DNA of 64,000 nucleotides, taken from Eremophila alpestris peregrina. Taxonomy: Eukaryota > Chordata > Aves > Passeriformes > Alaudidae. The notes under the pieces are model-generated. The model saw nothing but the letters and a program-made list of their open reading frames with translations. It searched no databases and was not told the origin of the DNA. The translations under genes were made by a program, and so were the position numbers. Where the stretch lies: assembly GCA_009792885.1 (NCBI GenBank), contig WMCF01000018.1:4731297-4795296 (forward strand), in the 5' to 3' direction. Positions 52,434 through 62,258 of this stretch are shown here, piece by piece. Position 1 is the first letter of the stretch, and the number at the start of each line of letters is the position of its first letter.

Positions 52434-53416
52434 ATCATAGAATCATAGACTGGTTTGGGATAGAAGAGACAATAAAGTCCCAACCCCCTGTCATGGGCTG
52501 GGACATCTTTCACTGGACCAGGCTACTCAAAGCCCCCAACCATTGAACAGAGATGGGGCATCCACAGCTTCTCTGGGCAATGTTTCAGTGCCTCACCACC
52601 CTCACAGTAAGGAATTTCTTTCTAATAGCCAATCAAAACCTCTTTCAGTTTAAAGCCATGACACCTTTACCTATCACTACATGCTCTTGTCAAAAGTCCC
52701 TCTTTGGCTTTCCTGTAGACCCCCTTTAAGTTCTGGGAGGTGTTATGAGGTCTCCCCAGAGCCTTCTCCAGGCTGAAAAGCCCCAACTCTCCCAGCCTGT
52801 CTCCACAGAGTTGCTTCTGTTCTCTGGTCATCTCCATGGCCTCCTCTGGACTCACTTCAACAGCTCCATCTCCACCTTATGTTGGGGACACCAGAGCTGG
52901 GTGCAGCTCTCCAGGTGGGGTCTCAAGAGAACAGAACCCAGAGGCAGAATCGCCTCACTCACCTTCTTCCCACATTACTTTTGATCCAGCCCAGAACACA
53001 GCTGGTTTTCTGGCCCATGACTGCCCACTGCTGGATCATTGCATGTTGAGCTTCTCGCAGACCAGGACTCCGAAGTCTTTTCCAGAGCTGCTCTGAGTCC
53101 ATTCTCTGCTCAGCCTGTGTTTGTGCTTGGCATTGCTCTGACCCAGGGGTAGGACCTGGTACTTGGCCACATTCATGATGTTCACGTGTGCCCACATCTC
53201 CAGCCTGCCCAGGCCCCTGTGGACAGCATCCCATCCCCCCAGTGTGGGGAAAAACTGCTCCAAAATGCTTGGTGTCATTGGCAAACGTTCTGAGGATGCC
53301 CTCAGTTCCACTGTCCATGTCACTGACAGTGATGTTAAACAGTGCCCACCTGACCCCTGAGGAACATCACTTGCCTCTGGTCTCCACCAGTGACATCACT
53401 GATCTCCAGGAATAAA
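52434..53416 (-). mobile_element. long CR1 LINE 3' copy (about 980 bp)
   Basis: The plus strand opens with two CR1 terminal octamers in reverse complement (AATCATAGAATCATAGACTG). It then passes through 'GGGACATCTTTCACTGGACCAG', 'TTTCAGTGCCTCACCACCCTCACAGTAAGGAATTTCTTTC' (about 52584-52624), 'GAGGTCTCCCCAGAGCCTTCTCCAGGCTGAA' (about 52748), 'CCAGAGCTGGGTGCAGCTCTCCAGGTGGGGTCTC' (about 52890) and 'CTTGGTGTCATTGGCAAACGTTCTGAGG' (about 53269). It ends near 'CCCTGAGGAACATCACTTGCC'. Orientation is therefore minus. It is the longest CR1 in the window. Open frames of 60-119 codons on both strands (for example 52959-53318 minus) are remnants or chance frames inside it, with no complete endonuclease or reverse transcriptase. 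Confidence 0.88.
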
Positions 53417-54855
53417 ATGGACATCAGCAAATGAAAGGAGCACCAATGTGGGGACATGTTCTAATATAATCTTCATTATGACCTATTGCAGCCAACTCAC
53501 CCACACAACGATGTTTTTATAATTTCCTATTTTTTATCAGAGTTGTACATGGTTATTATGGAGAATATTAACTCATCACTGATCACAATGGGCTATCATA
53601 GTATTTTGGGATTCATAGGTCCTTTCAAAAGGCTTTTTATCTAGGCTGTTTTAATGTTGTTTTGGAGACAACATTAAAAGTATATATCCAAAGCTGTTAA
53701 ATCATATTAAAGAAATTTTGCTACTCATTACAATGTTTCATGGGGAATTAATATTTTCCTTATTAACAACAAGAATAATCGGTGATTTTACAGAGAGATT
53801 TTAAAAACATTCTTTAAATTAGCAAATGCATTATTACATTTTCAATCCTACAGTACAAAGTATAACTGATGTTACTCAATTAAGTGACAGTTCTCCTTGA
53901 CATTAAACCACAGTTTATTATGCAGAGAGGTTTCTGGATTTTTAAGTATTGGCATTTATTTATTATGCAAAGACTAATTTTTTATTAAAGATATATTCAC
54001 TTCTAGTAGACTTTATTGTTTATCCTATTTCGTATTATGATGTCATGCTCTACAAGGTAAAAATGTAGCTCTGTAACAAAACCAAGCTCATCTTCAGATC
54101 AATACTGATTTCAGCCAGATCCTTACATGTACTCACCATTTTGATTGTCTTTATCCAAATCCAGAACTTTTATTCAAAATTTGTATATGATAGTTCACCA
54201 CAGAAAAAGAATTTCTAAATGCTAAAAGTAAAATAAACTCAGATAGGAATAAATTGGTAATACAAAGCAGCTTGAAGTTTCTGATTGCAAAAGTTCTTGA
54301 ATATTTAATTGATCATATTGTCTTTAAGCCTATTGATCCCAATAAGATTTTTCAATGAGGGGTTTCATCATAAAAATATATTACAAAATTCCTTCTGCAT
54401 GATTTCTGCTTGTTCTTTGTGAATTTCATTTCTTTTATTATTTGAATATAATGCCAAAAATAATAGAGTTATTTACTTCAGCAACAGCAATCATGGAATC
54501 ACATGGGTAAAGAAACCTGGATATGTGTTTGGAATTATACTGCTGGTGCTGCCCATGAATGAAAATAGCTTTTCAGTAGGTGTATATGGTGGATTGCTCA
54601 CCAAAGCAAATAGATTTAATTGATTTAAATGTCCATGACTCATTCACAGCAAATTTGGTTTCAAAAGGGGTCAGCTTTTGCAAAAAATGTAAGTTCCTTA
54701 TATTCAAATCTCTTTTACATAAAGTTAATCAGATGTTTTTTGCAACATCGTGCCTTCACTTTTTTCATTTGATTGATCCTTGAGTGAAAGAAGATCTAAG
54801 GGTAAATGTTAAACCTTTTTTTTTGCCTCCAGATCTATTTAACTGTGTGGGATTG

Positions 54856-54880
54856 TTCCCATTCCCATTCCCATTCCCAT
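54856..54880. repeat. (TTCCCA)4 hexanucleotide repeat, G-quadruplex motif on minus strand
   Basis: Four uninterrupted TTCCCA units. On the minus strand this reads four GGG runs separated by three AAT loops (54878-54858), which satisfies the standard G3N1-7 quadruplex pattern exactly. Confidence 0.95.
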
Positions 54881-55670
54881 ATATACAGATAGCTCTCCTC
54901 TACTACAGCCTCACTTTTCTTTCTCACATTTACCTGCATACTTTTACCCTGCAATTTATTTCTCAATCTTGTTCATTTAAAACAAAAGATTATCCTATTT
55001 CCCAGCAAGGGATAGAAAATATTGACCTCACTTAAGACAGATATTTCAAATCAGAAGGATTCTACACAGATGGGCTTTTGTAAAGTTGGGGAAAGTTGCT
55101 AAGCAGGCATAAAAGGAAGCTGGCTTTTGTAAAATTTCTCATTAATTGAGGATTTTATAGAACAGATGAAGTCATAGTCATCAGTCTAGGAATCTTTAAT
55201 CAGCTTTTTCCTGGAGAAAAAGGATGGGTGGACAATTCTGGAAAAAAAATGAAACATTTGTTCTCTGTGAAAATTATTTTTTTAATTTGACTAAGAAATA
55301 TAACAGAAATTTCCTCAAAATGATGATAGGATAGGCTTCTAACTAGCAATTAGTTATAACAGCTTCTATTTGAAAGCACATTCATTTTAAATATAGGGTG
55401 CTTTACAGCAAAGAAAGTTCTTTTTTGTATTGGCTCCATTTTCTTTTACATAGAAAGTTATGACCTTGGATCATATTTAATAAATTTTTCACTTGGAGCT
55501 TCGAAAGGCACCATCAATTTTGCATCATTTCTCTCACCAGCTGCACTTTTGTTTACAGAGTTTACCACATATGCATGGACAGTTACTTTTTTTTTCCCAA
55601 ACAGCATAGTTTGTCCTTTTAAATTTTGATGTTTATTTTGACACTAGCAAAGTAAGAAACAATCCCCATT

Positions 55671-55687
55671 AAAAAAAAAAAAAAAAA
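55671..55687. repeat. poly(A) run (A17)
   Basis: Seventeen uninterrupted A. No retrocopy was recognised immediately 5' of it. The poly-F run in a minus-strand frame here is an artefact. Confidence 0.95.
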
Positions 55688-56220
55688 CTCTTCAAAACAT
55701 TTAGAGGCATCACCAGTCCCCACATTCACATTTACAAGAAAACTCAACTCACCAGTCTGGGGAGAAGTTTCCTTTCCCAAACTGATGGTTAAAACATTGT
55801 TGGAAAGAGAATGATTTTTAGGTTCTACTGATGAAGAGCACTTCAAATAATTCTACCTGCTATTGAGTTTTTAAATATGTATTATCGAACTTAAAATTAG
55901 ACTCTCTTTTAGTAGATAATACATTGACAGTGAATCATATTTCAGATTCATGGAAGAAAAAGACCCAAGAAACATCATTCACTTTTTTCCTTCAAGTGTA
56001 GTTTTGCTTGGTGCATTTGCAAACACTAGTCTCTACTCACAGAAATATGCAGGCAGTATCCTGGGAAGTGTAAGTCATCTCTCACATTCAATTCTTTCAG
56101 CTCTGTGGCACCAGGAATAAACCTCTCATTTCCTGAGATGCAAGACAACAACCATCTCCTGGATTTCACTTTTCTGTCTGGAGAATGGATTTTTTCCCCA
56201 TAGCCTAAGTCGGAGATAGG

Positions 56221-56241
56221 AAAAAAAAAAAAAAAAAAAAA
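56221..56241. repeat. poly(A) run (A21)
   Basis: Twenty-one uninterrupted A, the longest homopolymer in the window. No processed pseudogene was recognised upstream. Confidence 0.95.
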
Positions 56242-56710
56242 GATTTATGATAGGATACACCTGTCCTTGCTTAAGTTTAGCCAAGTAGTATTTCATCTCA
56301 TCCCAAGGCAGATATCTCAGAAAGATGCCTATCAGCCTCCTTTGACTTCTCATCAAATCTTAATAAATGACTTGAATTAGATGTCATTTCACTGACAGGT
56401 AAATGTGAGACAAATCCTAAACTCTAACTCTTGAAACACTACAGTGCCTGTCCTTCTTAAGATCTCATGGTGAAATACAGTTTCCTCTCATAATGTTTAG
56501 ACTTGTGCAAAACAATAAGTGATGCAGAAAAAGATTTGTACATGCAAGCATAGTAACAGGAAAACCAGTCTATCTGATGGGAAAATACTCTGTTTGTCCA
56601 AGTGGAGCCTGGAAGGCATAACAATAACCCAGAGATGCTGGTAGATTTGCAGAGCTTCATCTACTGGGTACTCAGACACCTAAAGTGAAAATGGACAAGT
56701 CCCAAGTTTA

Positions 56711-57318
56711 AGAGTCAGAGTCATAAATGTTGCAAAAGATATCCAAAGTCATCAACTCCAACCTTTGAGCAAATACCAGCATGCCCACTAAACCACACCA
56801 TGAAGTGCCACATCTGCTTGTTTTTTGAACACTTCCAGAGATGATGACTCCACCAGTTCCCTGGAAAGCCTGTTCCACTGCTGAACCACTCTTTCAGTGA
56901 AGATTTTTTTCCTAATACTCAACCTGAACCTCTTGGAAAAAGTTGAGGCTATTTCCGTTCTATTCTTATTCCAGTTGCCTGGGAGAAGACACACTCATCT
57001 CTTGCAACCTCCTTTCAGTAGTTGTAGAGGGTGAAAAGGTCTCCCCTGAGCCTTCTCTTCTCCAGACTAAACAACCCCAGTGCCCTCAGCTGCTCCTTGT
57101 GTTCCAGACCCTTTATCAGCTCCATTGCCCTTCGTTCCAGACCCTTTATCAGCTCCATTGCCCTTCTCTGGACATGTTCCAGTATCTCAATGTCCTTGTT
57201 GTAGTGAGGGACCCAAAACTGAACACAGGATTTGAAGTGAGGCCTCACCATCACTGAGCACAGGTGAACAATCACTGCTCTGGTTCTGCTGGTTACACTA
57301 TTCCTGGCTGTCTGGTGA
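56711..57318 (-). mobile_element. CR1 LINE 3' copy with internal duplication
   Basis: About 600 bp matching the classic CR1 3' region in reverse complement. Landmarks are 'GATGACTCCACCAGTTCCCTGGAAAGCCTGTTCCACTGC' (about 56842), 'TTTTTCCTAATACTCAACCTGAACCTC', 'CTTTCAGTAGTTGTAGAGGGTGAAAAGGTCTCCCCTGAGCC' (about 57013), 'CTCCAGACTAAACAACCCCAGTGCCCTCAGC' and 'ATGTCCTTGTTGTAGTGAGGGACCCAAAACTGAACAC' (about 57190). It fades out after CACTATTCCTGGCTG. The terminal octamers are decayed. A 33-bp segment is exactly duplicated at 57101-57166. Confidence 0.9.
57101..57166. repeat. exact 33-bp tandem duplication inside CR1
   Basis: The unit starting GTTCCAGACCCTTTATCAGC and ending CATTGCCCTTC occupies 57101-57133 and is repeated without any mismatch at 57134-57166. 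The surrounding CR1 normally has only one copy. Confidence 0.95.
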
Positions 57319-58413
57319 TTTACCTGTGATTACTATTGCTTTATCCTGAATGAACGCTCTACCACTTTGATAGTGAGTGAAAAAAATGCACAATCTCCTT
57401 CTCCGTCAGATCTTTTGTGCAAAATCCAACCCTGTAGGCTTGATTTTGCAGAGAGCACTGCAGCTGGAGTCATTTCAGTGTCATGAACTCACTAAGCCAA
57501 GCAGCAAGGTACAGAATCTTGGACTGAGGGGATTCTGAACAAAGCCTTTGGGTACCTACCAAGGCAGGTTGTACCTCATTTAACCAGGTGTGTGAATCAG
57601 TGTAACAGATGCACACTGAAACATGAGAGCCACGTAGCAATTTAAATAAAGTCATGCTGCTGTTATATGTGCTATGCCTTCCTATTTTACTCTATTTGAG
57701 TATAGCTAAGGTATGGAAATTAATTCTGGATTACACATGTTCATAGCCTGAGACCCATATCTGGCTTCTAAAGGACAAGTGTTTATAACATTATATTGAT
57801 CATCATTTGCTTTTGGGCTTCAGGTGAAGGTATTCTGACTAAAACAGGGAAGGATTTAATGTGGAAGAAAATGTTTTCTTCACATTGAAGAAAAATGGAA
57901 TTTTATGATTAATAGAATTAGAACAAGACACCTATTGTCATGGTTAATCTTATTTTTTCATCACCTTTGCAAATGGAGCTTAAGACATGGTAGGTAAAAA
58001 TCCCAATTTTCAATGATCTGTCAGAGTTGTACCCAAGAAGACAACCATTGGAAAAAAAAAAGAAAGAGATAGCTTTATATAATTCAGTTCTGTGAAGGTA
58101 ACATGGAGCTGGAAGTGGTATCATAGACCATAATGATATAAATTGCAAGGTGCTATCAACCTTGAAGGGATTGACATGACAGAGCAGAAAGCTCTAGGAA
58201 ACACTGAGAAATTTCAGCAGGTTGGCAAGTATGGCCATTTCAATATGAATAAGGCAAGCATTTCTAAATTAAGCTGGCTGTATACCTGAGTATTTTTAAA
58301 TGGTCTCATTTAGGCTTTCCTACCTACCTGCAAAATAATAATAATAAAAGCTTTGAAGCCTGTTTTGGAAGTGATCATGTAAACAGCTAGCTTAAACACT
58401 CAATGAAGTCTAA

Positions 58414-58446
<33 letters not shown>

Positions 58447-61443
58447 CACGTGTGTGAATGTATATGTATGTACATTTATATTCCCTCTATATATAGATAT
58501 TCACACAGGTAAATTTTACCCTTTTCTTGTAACTTGTCAATTATCGCCCACCTATTACACTCTCTTTTCTGAGTTGGCTCCAGCTAATCAGATGCTGATT
58601 GGGGATGCTAGAATACACTTGCTGATGATTATGTGTTATTTTAACAGGAGAATGACAATAATTTCCTGTAATGCCACTTGTTAAGGTAATTATGCTATAA
58701 TTGCCTTATCAAGGTGTCATAGAGGAGAGAGGAGAAACTCTGAGATTTCACAGCTGCTGTCATGCTTTGATAAAGTGTTATCTTGAAAATATATTATCAG
58801 TCATCAAGCTAAATTTCTACCAGTTGTTTTAAATCAGAAAAATCTGTCTTGGGTGGGGCATATGACCTCTGGATTTGATGTTTCTCAGCCTGATAATTAG
58901 GGAGGATGGATTATCTTTGTTTTAAGGCATAAACCTAACAACTGATTTGCATAGGTAAGAGTAAATGTAAATGCAGGTTCATGAAGGTGTCTGTAGTTTT
59001 CAAAGGTGAGAAGCTGCTTGCTGTGAAAATATAGACTTTGGCTGTAATCTTGGTTTTAGAGTACAGTTATAATCATTTGAATATTGTTTCTGATGTAGAT
59101 AGAGAAATGGGAAGTGGAAAAGAGAATGTGGTGCCCCTAAAGCAAGAATATGAGAGGTCTTTTTAACACTTTTAAAAATTATTTTTTAAAGAATTAGGCA
59201 GCCTTAATAAGAGCATTCACTTCAGACTTACTGAGGTTCACTTTTCAAGACATGTTTAACAGGGAAAAAGGCTTGAGCTCTGTTCCTTTGGTTCAGAAAT
59301 ACAAAATACCTGGTGAGAATTTAAGGGATACCAAGTGCCTGGCATCAGGGCAAGATCCAGGTGAAATGTACCATTTGCCACGCCTACTTTTGTAATGATG
59401 TCCAAGGTGATTTCTATTTTTCACACTCTGTTTAGTCATGCAGCCATGAAGTAATAAGTAATGCCTATAGAATTCACCATTTTGCCACTGATCCTGCACT
59501 GCCAACTATACTCTCATACTCAGGGCAATAACTCAGAGAGACATTCTGAAGAGCCACTCTTCAGCTTGTGATGACTAATTGTCTCTTAAAAGATTATTAG
59601 TGCTAAGGCCAAAAGTAATAAAGAATTAGGCTCATACTACCTAATTCATTATTTAGACTTGTACTCGATATCAGCAAGAATTAAGGGTTGTGCACCTCAC
59701 TAGATCTAGCCCAAGTGCATGCCTTGAGGAAGGCAAATGAATGTGCATATATTTTTGTGCATTTGCATCTGTTTCATACCTTCAAGCAGCTGATGCACTA
59801 TACCATGGCAGTGATTATATAAGCAATCCACAGATAGGTGCACTAGCTTGATTAATGTCAGAGCTTGCACTGAAGCTCAGTCAGAAAACTGAGAAACTAA
59901 ATTTGGAGGGGGAAGCATTTTTCTATTCTTCCTGACATGTCTTTCCTTCTCTCCGAACTACTTAGAGATGTGCTGCTAACAGTGTGATTTTCTGTGTGAA
60001 GCTTCCATGCAGAATATCAGCTTCAATTCCTTGGATTATACAGTGCAAAATCCGGTACAAGAAGCATTACTGACAGTTTTGAAACAAATTTGGCAATCCA
60101 TTTGTCAGCTAGGTGAGCAGAAAGAGTTTCATTTTTAGCAGTGCTGCTGGGACATTTTAACTGTTCCATCCATGGAAGCTCATGCTCCACCAAACTTACA
60201 AGGGCATGCTCCCAAACTGATAACATTCCTCTATCTGCTTGTAACAGGTTAACTTCTCAACATTAAATGTAATTTACTACCAAAACCCCAGAGAATGTCT
60301 AAGAATAAGAAAATTACCATGAAGTTATACCATTTGTGACTCTACTAATAAAAAAGAAAGGATAAAAGCAGGAAAAGGAGAGAAAAAAATTCAGCATGTA
60401 GAGGGATTAGTAGAAAGGATCTTTGAGGAAGATGATCTGAGGAACAAAAGGAATTTGCATCTTTAATATGTGATACCAAAGGCAGGAAGCAAATCTATAT
60501 ATTCTAAGGCCTTCTGAGGCATAAAAGAAAAAGGAAAGCTAATGGTTTTACCAAATTTTACAAGTATATGAAAGAAAAATTATATTTTGCATACACTAGA
60601 ACAAAAGGTTCACAATCAAAACAAATACAAGGAAAATAAAGAAACAAAAAACCCCAAACCAAACTTATGTAGGACTGAAGTGAAAATTAACAATATGAAA
60701 AATGGATTGTAGATAACAAAAACAGAAGCAGAGAAATAAAAGTTTCCAAAAAATGTAAAAAGAGAAAGGAAAGTTCCGTGGTGTGACTGGGATAGAAAGC
60801 AAATTTTGCATTTCATGGATAAGGCAGCAGTATTAATAACTTTTTACCTTTGTTTTTTATAAACTAGCAAATAAATGAAATAAGGGCCTGAAACAGCATA
60901 TTCCTAAGAAAGAAAATGAGAGGCAAGAACTGGTTTTTTTGCTCTGATTTTACTCACTGTCAGTCTCAGGAGGCCTCAAAGTCCCTGAGCTATTCAACAA
61001 CCACTGAGATGTTGCCTTGAGAACACATTAAGAATGAGGGATGTCCACGTGGCCTTTAGAACAAGAAATATATAATAAAAGACAGCTTGGGGTTCCAGAA
61101 CTTTCTAGCATATGACAAACCAATTTACCTTTTTAAACTTTCAAGAATTCCAGAACAATATGGAATTGTAATTTTAGCTACAGTCAAACTTGAACCGATA
61201 TCCTATATCCTATATTGGATCCTTAAGACAGAAATACAGTACCTGCATGTGCAACTGATTCAAAAACCTTACCAAGTGTTTATTAGCAATGCAACACCAC
61301 ACCAGAAGAATATTTCCAGACATGTCAGATGGATCGAGGATGAACCATGTTCTATTGATTATTTTCATTAATTACTTAGCTAATAGAATAAGATTGTATT
61401 TCATTATGATCAGGTTGTTCCAAGAGATGGACATTTAAAGGAC
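57319..61443. other. AT-rich unique DNA, no gene seen
   Basis: No exon or repeat family was recognised. It holds an (AT)n microsatellite and two stretches (58530-58770 and 59560-59840) that resemble conserved non-coding DNA. The purine-rich stretch 60300-60780 carries a 66-codon minus frame rich in F, L and S that is a composition effect. Confidence 0.6.
58414..58440. repeat. (AT)n microsatellite
   Basis: About thirteen AT units, followed by CACATACACGTGTGTG, which is itself a short palindrome-like CA/TG stretch. Confidence 0.95.
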
Positions 61444-62031
61444 TGTGCTAATTTTGGCAGGGGCAGAGTTAATTTTCTTCACAGTGGCTGGTACAGGGAT
61501 ATGTTTTAGATTTGTGCTGAACATGGGCTGATAAAATAGTGAAGTTTTTGTTGTTTTTGAGCAGGGCTCACACTGAGCCAAGGCCTTCTCTGCTTTTCAT
61601 ATGGCCACAGTGGCCAGGAGGCTGGGGGTGCCTGGGGGGAAACACAGCCAGGACAAGTGACCCCAACTGACCAAAGGGAGATTCCAGACCATGGGACATC
61701 ATGCTCAGTACATGAAGTGGGGGGAAGAAGGAGGAAAGGGGGAGTTTTGGAATGATGGGGTTTGTCTTCCCAAGTCACTGTTATGTGTGATGGGGCCCTG
61801 CTCTCCTGGAGATGGCTGAACACCTGCCTGTCCTTGGGAAACACAGAATTAATTCCTTGTTTTGTTTTGCTGTAGTTGCATATGCAGCTCCTTCTTTCCC
61901 TATTAAATTGTCTTTATGTCAACTCACATGTGTTCTCACTTTTACCCTTCTGATACTTTCCACAATCCTGCTGGTGGGGGAGTGAGTGAGAGGCAGTCCT
62001 GGTGCTTGGTTGCTGTGTTTAAAACACAACA
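61444..62031 (+). mobile_element. solo LTR of an avian endogenous retrovirus (588 bp)
   Basis: Begins TGTGCTAATTTTGGCAGGGG and ends TTAAAACACAACA, keeping the TG...CA retroviral termini. Family landmarks are 'AGAGTTAATTTTCTTCACAG' (61466), 'GTGACCCCAACTGACCAAAGGGAGATTCCAGACCATGGGACATCATGCTCAG' (about 61659-61709), 'GGGGGAAGAAGGAGGAAAGGGGG' (about 61720), 'GGGGTTTGTCTTCCCAAGTCACTGTTA' and 'GATGGCTGAACACCTGCCTG'. An ATTAAA polyadenylation signal lies at 61902-61907, followed by the U5 segment 'CACATGTGTTCTCACTTTTACCCTTC'. Flanks are AGGAC (61439-61443) and GGGAC (62032-62036), a 5-bp target-site duplication with one mismatch. There is no internal gag-pol-env DNA, so it is a solo LTR. The former TATA box position (TACATGAAG) is degraded. 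The 112-codon minus frame at 61506-61844 is antisense to it. Confidence 0.88.
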
Positions 62032-62102
62032 GGGACTCATGCTGCAACAAAGACAATGATGTTTTATTATAAGGATTTTTCCCCATAATAAACATGACCA
62101 AA

Positions 62103-62258
62103 TATGAACAGGTTGCTCAACAAGGTTGTGGACTCTCCATCCTTGGATTTATTTACAACTCAACCCTGATAAACCTCATGTGATTTTGAAAATGCTCTTG
62201 CTGGAGAAAGAGATGGGAGCAGAAGTGCTTTCCAACAGAAATTATTCTTTGATTCCGC
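62103..62258 (+). mobile_element. old CR1 LINE 3' tail
   Basis: 'GAACAGGTTGCTCAACAAGGTTGTGGACTCTCCATCCTTGG' (62107-62147) is a clear CR1 3' block. After it comes a decayed stretch with 'GCTTTCCAACAGAAATTATTCTTTGATTC', which corresponds to the CR1 'cccttccaacc...attctgtgatt' terminus. It lies 70 bp after the solo LTR. Confidence 0.7.

Larger units (their letters stand above)
53417..56710. other. AT-rich unique DNA, no gene seen
   Basis: No gene or repeat family was recognised. Contains a (TTCCCA)4 tract and two poly(A) runs, listed separately. Confidence 0.6.

Noticed and set aside
52667..53415. Overlapping frames up to 119 codons
   Set aside because: They fall within the 3' region of a CR1 LINE and show no intact reverse-transcriptase or endonuclease motif.
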